A DNA stretch of 64,000 nt from JADFXI01 sp963784135. GTDB taxonomy: Bacteria; Nitrospirota; Thermodesulfovibrionia; Thermodesulfovibrionales; Dissulfurispiraceae. Positions 1 through 7,162 of this stretch are shown here, piece by piece. The stretch spans positions 87,930 through 151,929 of the forward strand of contig CAWAQG010000014.1 in the NCBI GenBank assembly GCA_963784135.1. The letters are read 5' to 3'. Each line of letters begins with the position of its first letter. The stretch's first letter is position 1. A program made the translations under genes and the position numbers. A model generated the notes under the pieces. That model was not told where the DNA came from. It made no database searches and saw nothing but the letters and a program-made list of their open reading frames with translations.

Positions 1-39
1 TGAATACATCGGGAACATCCTGAACATGTCTTTTTCCAT
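1..39 (-). CDS. Possible 5' end of a gene running off the left edge
   Basis: On the minus strand a purine-rich AAAGGAG stretch (about 54-60) is followed by ATG codons at 52-50 and 39-37. The frame from 39 reads MEKDMFRMFPMYS up to the window edge. Neither ATG has ideal spacing from the ribosome site (about 1 and 14 bases). Only 13 codons are visible, so this may not be a gene at all. No family can be assigned. Confidence 0.2.
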   Translation of the reverse strand, partial: MEKDMFRMFPMYS

Positions 40-236
40 CTGAGACTTGCATACTCCTTTACCCCCGAAAGGCCGCGCTGTAGTAGGACCAAGCGAGACA
101 TCTTGCATTCTAATGAAGACAGCTGATATTGTCAAATCGCGTGGACATTCTTCCGGGTTGCGTCTTACCGGGCTGTTGCCCGAAGCCGCAGTTCAAGCAC
201 AATGCTGAATTGATAAATTACGCCATAAGAAACCAC

Positions 237-386
237 TTACTTAACAGCACCGCGTAGTTCTTCATCTATCTTCTCAGACAAGAGAATCTTCAGGAGCGAC
301 TGGTAAGGAACATCCCTTTTGTTCGCAAGTAACTTAAGATGCTCAATTAGAGATTCGGGCAGACGGATCGAAATTGTTTTAGTGGT
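237..386 (-). pseudogene. CopG-like (ribbon-helix-helix) antitoxin fragment, no start codon
   Basis: This frame reads TTKTISIRLPESLIEHLK, then LLANKRDVPYQSLLKILL, and stops at 239-237 after SEKIDEELRGAVK. It resembles the C-terminal half of the CopG_antitoxin family of type II toxin-antitoxin systems, where the phrase on residues, rapid turn and 'PYQSLLK' is typical. No ATG, GTG or TTG lies in frame upstream before the sequence becomes the end of the rhodanese gene in another frame. The two genes overlap from 347 to 386. The most likely reading is an antitoxin truncated at its 5' end and joined to the rhodanese 3' end. No toxin gene remains beside it. Confidence 0.55.
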
Positions 387-820
387 GCGATAGGCATGCC
401 CTTCTCCTTCCAGATCGGGAATCCTTCCGAATAAATTACTACGTTCGTATATCCGGCAGTTTTAGCCATATCTGCCCATTTCCTGCTCGTCAATGATTTC
501 ACGCCGTCGCAGTAAACGACCAGGAGCACGCCTTTGTCTTTTGGAAGGATATCTATTGATTTCTCGAAATCCTTTTCAGGTATATTGATTGCACTGAAAA
601 TATGGGCTTTGTCGTATTCTTTTTTTGTCCTTGCATCAATGACCATGAACGGCCTGTTTCGCCCGCCTTCAAGCTCATACGCATTACCCACTACCATCGA
701 ATGGAGCAATGCTGTATCGATCATTTTAAAATCAGACCCGGCCCATGAATGTGAAGCAAAGGCCAATACAAAAATGAAGAAAATGATTAATGTTTTTTTC
801 GCGTTTCCTTTTCCAGGCAT
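347..820 (-). CDS. Exported rhodanese-domain protein
   Basis: A 157-residue protein with an N-terminal signal peptide (KK followed by a hydrophobic stretch, about residues 8-22, and a probable cleavage after SWA). A single rhodanese domain follows: VIDARTKKEYDKAHIFSAINIP at the CH2A-like motif and a catalytic loop YCDGVKS with Cys at about residue 104. Such proteins transfer or bind sulfane sulfur, here in the periplasm. The ATG at 820 has a GAGGTG ribosome site 6-7 bases upstream. The last about 13 residues run through a decayed CopG-like antitoxin sequence, so the C-terminal tail is probably not native. It lies 18 bases downstream of the methyltransferase gene on the same strand. The substrate is unknown. 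Confidence 0.8.
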   Translation of the reverse strand: MPGKGNAKKTLIIFFIFVLAFASHSWAGSDFKMIDTALLHSMVVGNAYELEGGRNRPFMVIDARTKKEYDKAHIFSAINIPEKDFEKSIDILPKDKGVLLVVYCDGVKSLTSRKWADMAKTAGYTNVVIYSEGFPIWKEKGMPIAPLKQFRSVCPNL

Positions 821-838
821 TTTTTCACCTCTTCAGAA

Positions 839-1693
839 TTATTTTTGACTGCAAGTAGCCGTCACGGTTATCAATGTCATCGGCATAGTAACACGACCAT
901 CAAGTCCGGCAAACTGTCCGGCAACAGCGCAGGCGATCGCGTTCCAAATCTCTGCCTGCTTCTCATGCGTCTGATCAGCCAGCATCAATCTTACAGGAGC
1001 GGAGACTTCCTGCGTGAACTGTATGAATTCATCTGCCGATTCAAACTCAGCAGTGTTCGTCAATTCTTCAGTATGCACATGAGAGAAACCGGCTGCCTCA
1101 AAGGTCAGCTTGAGCTCCGCCGGATCAGACAGGCTGAAAACGCTCGGTCCCGGTGGCAGTTGACGCTGGAGAACCTCTCTGGCCACGTTCAAAGGAAGGC
1201 TTAGGGCTGGAACTTTTTGCGGCTTACCCCATACTACGGCAACCAGCCGTCCATCGGAGGCCAACCTTTGGCGCATTTTCACAAGAGCCGCTTTAAGATC
1301 AGGCAGGAAGAACAACCCCCATCGGCACAGGATTGCGTCAAATCGATTATCCAACTGGTCAACCGCTTCAGCATCCATTTTGCGAAACTCGATATTCTCA
1401 AGCCCGAGCTGCTCCGCTCTTTTTCGCCCGATGGAAAGCATCTCCGGCGAAAGATCGATGGCTACGACGCTCCCGCTGTCACTGACTAATCGCGCAGCAG
1501 TAATTGCAGGCTCACCAATTCCAGTCGCCACATCCAAAACACTCATGCCCGGTCCGATCTCCGCAAGCTCGATAATTCGATCACTTACGCTTTGAGCGTA
1601 CCGCTCAAACACCGGCCACCATTTTTCCCATCCGGCAGCAACATCGTCCCAGGACCTGCGCTGTCTGGTTTTGTATTCGGTATCGTCTTTCAT
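839..1693 (-). CDS. Class I SAM-dependent methyltransferase (UbiE/Coq5-like)
   Basis: A 284-residue soluble protein. Motif I is VLDVATGIGEPA at about residues 52-63 and the acidic ribose-binding position is in VVAIDLSPEML. These are hallmarks of the Rossmann-fold SAM methyltransferases of the Methyltransf_11/UbiE group. The N-terminus (QRRSWDDVAAGWEKWW) is typical of small-molecule methylases acting on quinone-like or lipid substrates. It sits between a TetR regulator and a rhodanese gene on one strand and may be repressed by that TetR protein. The acceptor substrate cannot be read from the sequence. Confidence 0.8.
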   Translation of the reverse strand: MKDDTEYKTRQRRSWDDVAAGWEKWWPVFERYAQSVSDRIIELAEIGPGMSVLDVATGIGEPAITAARLVSDSGSVVAIDLSPEMLSIGRKRAEQLGLENIEFRKMDAEAVDQLDNRFDAILCRWGLFFLPDLKAALVKMRQRLASDGRLVAVVWGKPQKVPALSLPLNVAREVLQRQLPPGPSVFSLSDPAELKLTFEAAGFSHVHTEELTNTAEFESADEFIQFTQEVSAPVRLMLADQTHEKQAEIWNAIACAVAGQFAGLDGRVTMPMTLITVTATCSQK

Positions 1694-1721
1694 GAGTTCC
1701 TGCTTTTCAACTTTCCTCCCT

Positions 1722-2327
1722 TCATTTTTTGAATATGCTTCTCAGGTACTGTTTGAAATTCCGAAGGTTTCTTTCGATAACTTTTATATCACGCTGGGTT
1801 TTGGCCAGCATCAGGGAGCCTTCAAACAGGGCTATGAAATGCTCGGATAAAACTTGCGTATCGGCAGTCCTCTTTATTGCATGCGCGGCCTTTGCCTCAT
1901 CCAACTCGTGTTTTAGCATTTCGGCCCACCAACTGAAGTGTTTGGCACAAAGCAAGCGGATATCAGGATGGGTATCAGAGAGCACCTGAGCAAAGTTACC
2001 GAGCAGACAACCTGACCGGCGCTCAGGATCTCTTGATATCTCTATCATGAAATCGATAAACCCGTACACACGTTGAAGAGGGTCGCTTTTTTTGAAGAAA
2101 GGAGAATCCACTATAGCCTTGGACATCGATGACATAAAGTGGTCTAATACCGCTTTCCCTAAATCCTCTTTGCTCTCAAAATAATGGAAGAAGCTTCCTT
2201 TCGTAACCCCCGCTGCTTCGCATATTTCATCTACGGAAGTTGAAGTATAGCCCTTTGCCAGCATAAGCCGCTGCGCAGCTTCCAACAATTTGACCTTTGT
2301 CACAGAATCAGATCGAGCAATCCTCAT
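1722..2327 (-). CDS. TetR-family transcriptional repressor
   Basis: A 201-residue protein with the TetR N-terminal helix-turn-helix (ILLEAAQRLM-like helix 1, then TSTSVDEICEAAGVTKGSFFHYFESKE, recognised in two parts: the turn AAGVTKGSF and the signature HYFESKEDL). The C-terminal domain is helical and ligand-binding (SERRSGCLLGNFA region). Helix 3 and FFHYF are strongly conserved, so DNA binding should be intact. A near-perfect palindrome overlaps its start codon and probable ribosome site, which points to autorepression. The methyltransferase and rhodanese genes follow on the same strand and are likely co-regulated. The inducer is unknown. Confidence 0.88.
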   Translation of the reverse strand: MRIARSDSVTKVKLLEAAQRLMLAKGYTSTSVDEICEAAGVTKGSFFHYFESKEDLGKAVLDHFMSSMSKAIVDSPFFKKSDPLQRVYGFIDFMIEISRDPERRSGCLLGNFAQVLSDTHPDIRLLCAKHFSWWAEMLKHELDEAKAAHAIKRTADTQVLSEHFIALFEGSLMLAKTQRDIKVIERNLRNFKQYLRSIFKK

Positions 2328-2360
2328 AATTATACCTACTGGTTGGTATGATTATGAGGA
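2321..2360. promoter_or_regulatory. TetR operator palindrome overlapping the tetR start
   Basis: Left arm 2321-2336 and right arm 2345-2360 are inverted copies matching at 15 of 16 bases around an 8-base centre (TACTGGTT). The core ACC-TACTGGTT-GGT is the kind of half-site spacing TetR proteins bind. The left arm contains the ATG of the tetR gene (2327-2325) and the loop carries its AGTAGG ribosome site, so a bound repressor would block transcription and cover the initiation region. Confidence 0.7.
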
Positions 2361-2668
2361 TAAGCATCTTGGAAAGTCAAGAGTTTTTTGCGGAGTAAAT
2401 AATAATTATCTGCCGTTTAAATACCGCTCATTTGCCCGTCTGTGTTTTACTACGTGCGCGCAACTCGGCTCTTCGCCGCATATGGGGAGACAGTTTCTTG
2501 TAATCGAGAAGCGGGGGCCTATAAGAAAAAACAAAAGGAGTGGCTGAAACAGAGGCACACGGCTTTTTCCGAAGGCGTTATATTCCGAGCGTAATATTCA
2601 TAGAGTTTCGTCAGCCTGAAACTATCGATTGGTCGGTGCTTACAAACAAATTCAGCCGGTGCGGGCAT
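2361..2668. other. Non-coding spacer, nothing recognised
   Basis: About 308 bases between the tetR operator and the end of the HD-domain gene. Short open frames exist on the plus strand but lack good ribosome sites and resemble nothing I know. No hairpin with a T-tract and no RNA gene was recognised. Confidence 0.5.
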
Positions 2669-3223
2669 TTACTCGTCCGGCTCCTTAAAAAAAACGAGCC
2701 ATTCATCGAACTGTTGCAGCTTGTTTTCGCCATAGCGCCTCAGTTCTTTTCTGATCTGTGATAACGTCTTTTTATGGCCCATATTGTCTTTTACTTTTGA
2801 GTAGAATTTGTCGGCGAAACAGATAATTTTTTCTTCCAGTGTCACCGGCGCCATGGCTCTGAGCGGGAGGGGAAGGTTGCCGGTTTCTATATCGCTTACA
2901 GTCAATCCGGCGCCGACATGGCGTTCGCATACAAATGCGTGTTCCGGCAGTCCCTCTCTTTCCAATAGCTCCCTTCCGAGATAACCATGGCATATATATG
3001 GTTTGTCGCCATAGCATCCGATGTGAGGAGCGTTTGTCAGGAATATCCCTATGTCATGCAGCATGGAGGCCTCCTCAATGAAACTCAGGTTGGGGCCAAG
3101 CGAATGGACCCTGCCGGCTACCTGCAGCGCTTTTTCTGTGACGAGCCTGCTGTGTTCAAGCAAAAGGGGATATGCCTGCGAGCCGGAAGGGTAATATTTT
3201 TTAATTAAACTAATGACATCCAT
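2669..3223 (-). CDS. HDIG-type HD-domain phosphohydrolase
   Basis: A 184-residue protein with the metal-binding HD signature: His at about 24 (LLEHSRLVTEKAL), the HD pair in SMLHDIGIF at about 56-57, then ICHGYLGRELL and ERHVGAGL. This matches the HDIG subfamily of predicted metal-dependent phosphohydrolases acting on nucleotides or phosphate esters. The substrate is unknown. It is divergent from nrdJ with only 24 bases between the two start codons, so each promoter must lie partly inside the other gene's 5' region. No clear ribosome site precedes its ATG. Confidence 0.82.
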   Translation of the reverse strand: MDVISLIKKYYPSGSQAYPLLLEHSRLVTEKALQVAGRVHSLGPNLSFIEEASMLHDIGIFLTNAPHIGCYGDKPYICHGYLGRELLEREGLPEHAFVCERHVGAGLTVSDIETGNLPLPLRAMAPVTLEEKIICFADKFYSKVKDNMGHKKTLSQIRKELRRYGENKLQQFDEWLVFFKEPDE

Positions 3224-3241
3224 TATGTATTATATTATAAT
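3213..3241 (+). promoter_or_regulatory. Sigma-70 promoter for a probably leaderless nrdJ mRNA
   Basis: ATGACA at 3213-3218 (five of six with the -35 consensus), a 17-base spacer and a perfect TATAAT at 3236-3241. Transcription would start about 7 bases further on, at or next to the A of the nrdJ ATG (3248). No Shine-Dalgarno sequence lies in the 25 bases before that ATG. Confidence 0.6.
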
Positions 3242-3247
3242 TCCTCT

Positions 3248-4984
3248 ATGCAATTATCGGAAAACGCCTTAAAGGTGCTGCAGACGCGGTATCTGCTCAA
3301 GGACGAAAAGGCCCGCATCATCGAAACCCCTGAGGAAATGTTCAGACGGGTCGCTCGCGGCGTTGCTGATGCGGAGAGGCTTTACAATGAAGATGCCGCA
3401 TACTGGGAAGAGAAGTTTTATGAGATAATGGTTTCGCTCAGGTTTCTCCCCAACTCTCCCACTCTTATGAACGCCGGGAAGCCTTTTGGACAGCTTGCGG
3501 CATGTTTTGTCCTGCCGGTGGAAGACTCAATGAAGAGTATCTTCGATACTCTTAAAAACGCCGCATTGATACTTCAAAGCGGCGGCGGCACCGGTTTCTC
3601 CTTTTCGAGGCTAAGACCCAGAAAGGACATGGTCAGATCTACAGGGGGGATTGCAAGCGGTCCGGTTTCTTTTATCAAGATATACAATACCGCTACAGAG
3701 GTGATAAAGCAGGGAGGGGCCAGGCGAGGCGCAAATATGGGGATGCTGCGCGTGGACCATCCCGACATACTTGAATTCATAAAGATCAAGAGGGACAACA
3801 GGGAGTTGACCAACTTTAATATTTCCGTTTCGATAACCGACTCATTCATCGCGGCGCTGAAGAGCGATGCCGAATATGACCTGATCAATCCGCGTTCAGG
3901 TGAAACATCGGGCCGCCTTAGAGCAAAGGATGTTTTTAACGAGATTGTTGAAAGCGCATGGGAAACAGGAGACCCCGGGCTCATTTTCATAGACAGGATC
4001 AACATGGCAAACCCCACTCCGCATATCGGATCTTTCGAAAGCACCAATCCTTGCGGAGAGCAGCCGCTGCTTCCCTTTGAGGCCTGCGTCCTCGGTTCAA
4101 TAAATTTGGCCAAATATGTTATTTCCCCTTCGCTCCCGTTTACAAAAAGGGGTATTGCTGATGCAAAGCTCATTGATTGGAATACGCTGGCTGAAGACAT
4201 AAGGACGGCGGTGCGCTTTCTTGATGATGCCATCGATGCAAACCGGTATCCTTTGCCGGAAATCGAAAGAATGCATAAGGGAAACAGAAAGGTAGGACTC
4301 GGCGTTATGGGGTGGGCTGATATGCTTATTCTAATGGGCATCCCTTACGATCACAGGAAGGCTTGCGGGTTGGCCCGCATGGTCATGAGATTTATACGGG
4401 ACACCTCGCGTGAGGCCTCTGCGGATATTGCAAAGAAGCGCGGGGCCTTTCCGAATTTCCGCGGATCAATATACGATGCACCCGGTATGCCGAAGGTCAG
4501 GAACGCCACGACAACAACTGTTGCGCCTACCGGCACTATATCTACGATTGCCGACTGTTCGAGCGGCATCGAACCCCTCTTTGCCATTGCATACAAGAGG
4601 CTTGTGCTTGATACCGAACTTTATGAGATAAATAAATATTTTGTTGAAATCGCAAAAAAGCAGGGATTTTATTCTGATGCGGTAATGAGCAGAGTTTTGG
4701 ACAATGGGAATCTGAAGGGGATAAAGGAAATACCATCAGGAGTCAAGAAGCTTTTTAAAACAGCCCTGGAAATACCATATGAGTACCACATTGAAATGCA
4801 GGTGGCTTTCCAGGAATATACCGATAACGCGGTCTCCAAGACCATTAATCTCCCCCACAAGGCGAAGAAAGAGGATGTTGCGCGGGCCTATCTCCTTGCC
4901 TACGAAAAGGGGGCAAAGGGCATAACCGTCTTTCGTTACGCCGCTAAAAAAGGGACTCTGGTCAAGATTGCCGATGCCGATTAG
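3248..4984 (+). CDS. nrdJ: Adenosylcobalamin-dependent (class II) ribonucleotide reductase
   Basis: Reduces ribonucleotides to deoxyribonucleotides using a 5'-deoxyadenosyl radical, so it needs no oxygen. The 578-residue product has the expected core: redox Cys in AACFVLPVEDS (about residue 86), thiyl-radical Cys in STNPCGEQPLLP (about 269) and its partner 11 residues on in FEACVLGSINL (about 280). The phosphate-binding APTGTISTIADCSSGIEP follows. The N-terminus (LSENALKVL) matches the family, which supports this start. The protein ends at GITVFRYAAKKGTLVK plus eight residues. The C-terminal Cys pair that many class II enzymes use for re-reduction by thioredoxin is not visible, nor is it present in other frames just downstream. 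Other enzymes of this length class exist. Confidence 0.92.
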   Translation: MQLSENALKVLQTRYLLKDEKARIIETPEEMFRRVARGVADAERLYNEDAAYWEEKFYEIMVSLRFLPNSPTLMNAGKPFGQLAACFVLPVEDSMKSIFDTLKNAALILQSGGGTGFSFSRLRPRKDMVRSTGGIASGPVSFIKIYNTATEVIKQGGARRGANMGMLRVDHPDILEFIKIKRDNRELTNFNISVSITDSFIAALKSDAEYDLINPRSGETSGRLRAKDVFNEIVESAWETGDPGLIFIDRINMANPTPHIGSFESTNPCGEQPLLPFEACVLGSINLAKYVISPSLPFTKRGIADAKLIDWNTLAEDIRTAVRFLDDAIDANRYPLPEIERMHKGNRKVGLGVMGWADMLILMGIPYDHRKACGLARMVMRFIRDTSREASADIAKKRGAFPNFRGSIYDAPGMPKVRNATTTTVAPTGTISTIADCSSGIEPLFAIAYKRLVLDTELYEINKYFVEIAKKQGFYSDAVMSRVLDNGNLKGIKEIPSGVKKLFKTALEIPYEYHIEMQVAFQEYTDNAVSKTINLPHKAKKEDVARAYLLAYEKGAKGITVFRYAAKKGTLVKIADAD

Positions 4985-5015
4985 GAAAGGGATAAAAAAG
5001 AAATCAGAAGACTTG

Positions 5016-5105
5016 ACCACAGAGGACACAGAGAAATACTCTGAGCACTCCTAAAGACATAAGGCAGCTTTTTATAGAAAAGAAGTTCTCTGTGTTTTCT
5101 GTGGT
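5016..5105. repeat. Inverted repeat between nrdJ and pdxJ
   Basis: Arms 5016-5035 and 5086-5105 pair at 18 of 20 bases around a 50-base loop. The arm (ACCACAGAGGACACAGAGAA) is of the CACAGAG type often dispersed in environmental genomes. It starts 31 bases after the nrdJ stop and ends 29 bases before the pdxJ ATG, so it could end or stabilise the nrdJ transcript. Confidence 0.65.
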
Positions 5106-5134
5106 AAATTTGTTAAAAAAAAGGGGGCGTACAA

Positions 5135-5851
5135 ATGCTGCTCGGAGTTAATGTTGACCATGTGGCCACAGTAAGAGAGGCCAGAAAAACTTTTGAACCG
5201 GACCCGGTGATAGCGGCAGCTTTAGCCATATTGGGAGGAGCTGACGGAATAACTGTTCACTTGAGGGAGGACCGGCGTCATATACATGACCGGGACTTGA
5301 GGCTTTTGAGGGAAACGGTGCAGTGCGAACTGAACCTTGAGATGGCTGCAACTGAAGAGATGATACGCATCGCCCTTGAGGTCAACCCCGACATGGTCAC
5401 TATTGTGCCTGAGAAACGGCAGGAACTTACGACAGAGGGCGGGTTGGATATGACTGCACAGAAAGAACGCCTCAAGAATGCCATAGGGAAAATTCATGAC
5501 TCCGGCACACCTGTAAGCCTTTTCATCAATCCTCATATAATGGATGTGGACATATCCAAAGAGGCAGGCGCCGACATGGTCGAGATCCATACGGGACTAT
5601 ATGCCAATACGAAAGGAAAGAAACAGGAAGCCGAACTGCATCGTGTCATGGAAGCCGTAAAAGTTGCAAACAAGCTCGGCCTTGCCGTTAACGCAGGGCA
5701 TGGCTTGAACTATTTTAATGTTAAAGCCATTGCCGCCATAGAAGGGGCCAGGGGGCTTTATATAGGCCACAGCATCATTTCGAGGGCTCTACTTGTGGGA
5801 ATCGAGAGGGCGGTAAAAGAAATGAAGGAATTAATAGGTCATAGGTTATAG
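5135..5851 (+). CDS. pdxJ: Pyridoxine 5'-phosphate synthase
   Basis: Condenses 1-deoxyxylulose 5-phosphate with 3-amino-2-oxopropyl phosphate to form pyridoxine 5'-phosphate, the last step of the DXP-dependent vitamin B6 route. The 238-residue TIM barrel has family signatures throughout: LLGVNVDHVATVREAR at the N-terminus, HLREDRRHIHDRD, ELNLEMAATEEM, VTIVPEKRQELTTEGGLD and LAVNAGHGLNYFN. The length is normal. Its last codons and stop lie inside a 7-base-period repeat array that starts at 5835, so the C-terminal IGHRL may be repeat-derived. acpS follows 84 bases downstream, the common pdxJ-acpS pairing. Confidence 0.96.
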   Translation: MLLGVNVDHVATVREARKTFEPDPVIAAALAILGGADGITVHLREDRRHIHDRDLRLLRETVQCELNLEMAATEEMIRIALEVNPDMVTIVPEKRQELTTEGGLDMTAQKERLKNAIGKIHDSGTPVSLFINPHIMDVDISKEAGADMVEIHTGLYANTKGKKQEAELHRVMEAVKVANKLGLAVNAGHGLNYFNVKAIAAIEGARGLYIGHSIISRALLVGIERAVKEMKELIGHRL

Positions 5852-5930
5852 GTAATGGGTAATGGGTAATGAATATTATATAACTCAATTCCTAACCTAT
5901 GACCTATTACCTATGACCCATAACCTGGTT
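5835..5930. repeat. Paired degenerate heptamer arrays, inverted, at the pdxJ stop
   Basis: Six 7-base units run from 5835 to 5876 (TAGGTCA, TAGGTTA, TAGGTAA, TGGGTAA, TGGGTAA, TGAATAT). A second set in the opposite orientation runs from 5896 to 5930 (CCTATGA, CCTATTA, CCTATGA, CCCATAA, CCTGGTT). The two sets can pair as a hairpin. The pdxJ stop codon is the first three bases of the third unit. The second set ends 5 bases before the acpS ATG and occupies the place of its ribosome site. Confidence 0.75.
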
Positions 5931-5935
5931 TTTTT

Positions 5936-6310
5936 ATGATCAAAGGCATCGGCATAGACATAGTTGAAATAGATAGAATAAGGCATGCGGTCCAAAAATG
6001 GGGAGACAAGTTCTTAGATAAGATATTTAATGATAGTGAAATATCTTATTGTTATAAAAGGAAGAACTCGTTTCAGTGCATCGCTGCCCGTTTTGCTGCC
6101 AAAGAGGCATTTATAAAGGCGTTGTCAGACTCACAAGCCGATGGTGGGACGCCTAATCTTAAGGAAATCGTAATCCTGAACCATTCGTCTGGAAAACCCT
6201 ATATTACTGTCCGTGGCGATTTACAGGAGCAATATGTTATCAGTCTTTCCCTTTCTCACGAGCGGCATTATGCCGTGGCAATGGTAATACTTGAAAGCAC
6301 AAAGAAATAA
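5936..6310 (+). CDS. acpS: Holo-[acyl-carrier-protein] synthase
   Basis: Transfers 4'-phosphopantetheine from CoA to the serine of apo-ACP, activating fatty-acid synthesis. The 124-residue protein has the AcpS signatures GIGIDIVEIDRI (magnesium-binding Asp at residue 8) and RFAAKEAFIKALS (catalytic Glu and Lys). No Shine-Dalgarno sequence is visible: the ATG follows a T-run directly after a heptamer repeat array, so translation may be weak or coupled to other signals. Its substrate AcpP is encoded at 38911-39141. Confidence 0.95.
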   Translation: MIKGIGIDIVEIDRIRHAVQKWGDKFLDKIFNDSEISYCYKRKNSFQCIAARFAAKEAFIKALSDSQADGGTPNLKEIVILNHSSGKPYITVRGDLQEQYVISLSLSHERHYAVAMVILESTKK

Positions 6311-6370
6311 AGGGTATAATGACAGGCTAAATATCAAAAATAGCAGCCAATAAACAGCAGGCAGGAGGTC

Positions 6371-7162
6371 ATGGTGAATATCATTGTTTGCATAAAACAG
6401 GTCCCCGATACTGCCGAGGTAAGGATAAATCCTGATACCAATACGCTTGTGCGCGAGGGAGTTCCCAGTATTATCAATCCCTATGACCTGCACGCGCTCG
6501 AAGCTGCACTCCGGATCAGAGAGCAAACAGGCGGGAAAGTAACGGTCATTACTATGGGCCCTCCTCAGGCAGAGAGCGCATTGAGGGATGCTGTCTCCAT
6601 GGGCGCTGATGAAGTGAGGCTCATTTCGGACAGGGCTTTTGCAGGCGCCGATACTTGGGCAACATCATACACGCTTTACAAAGCCATAAAAACTATGGAC
6701 TATGACATCATCTTTTGCGGCAAACAGGCAATCGATGGCGATACTGCCCAGGTCGGTCCCGAAGTGGCCGAATTTCTGAATATCCCCCATATAGCGTATG
6801 TGAGAAAGATTGATGAACTGTCATCCGGCATGATACGTGTGCAGCGTTTAATGGATGACGGCTATGATGTGGTGGAATCATCCCTTCCAGTGCTTCTGAC
6901 AGTTGTGAAGGAGATAAACACGCCTCGCCTCCCATCGCTGAAAGGCAAGATGGCGGCAAAAAAGGCGGTCATTACGAGAATGGATATGAGCGCAATAGGC
7001 GCGGAAGAGGAAAATGTCGGGTTAAAGGGATCTCCGACACAGGTCAGGAACATATTTGCCCCGCAAGTAAAATCCGACAGGAAGATGCTTCAGGGCAGTG
7101 TTGAGGAACAGGTGGAAGCACTCGTTAAGGAACTGAGGGGGCTCAAATGCTTATTACAATAA
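6371..7162 (+). CDS. etfB: Electron transfer flavoprotein, beta subunit
   Basis: The 263-residue EtfB-type protein begins NIIVCIKQVPDTAEVRI and contains VITMGPPQAESALRDAVSMGADEV, quoted here as the MGPP and SMGAD motifs, which are typical of the family. FCGKQAIDGDTAQVGPEVAE is the AMP/FAD-binding segment. An AGGAGG lies directly before ATG 6371, so GTG 6374 is an equally good start. It overlaps etfA by 16 bases, so the two are translationally coupled. With the ferredoxin-bearing EtfA, the pair may take part in electron bifurcation or in electron transfer from an acyl-CoA or hydroxy-acid dehydrogenase. No such dehydrogenase is adjacent. Confidence 0.93.
   Translation: MVNIIVCIKQVPDTAEVRINPDTNTLVREGVPSIINPYDLHALEAALRIREQTGGKVTVITMGPPQAESALRDAVSMGADEVRLISDRAFAGADTWATSYTLYKAIKTMDYDIIFCGKQAIDGDTAQVGPEVAEFLNIPHIAYVRKIDELSSGMIRVQRLMDDGYDVVESSLPVLLTVVKEINTPRLPSLKGKMAAKKAVITRMDMSAIGAEEENVGLKGSPTQVRNIFAPQVKSDRKMLQGSVEEQVEALVKELRGLKCLLQ

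Noticed and set aside
2290..2761. Two plus-strand open frames of 73-85 codons
   Set aside because: They lack ribosome sites, overlap tetR and the HD gene ends, and resemble no known proteins.
5016..5105. Taken at first for a rho-independent terminator of nrdJ
   Set aside because: The 50-base loop and absent T run make a simple terminator unlikely; it is listed as an inverted repeat instead.
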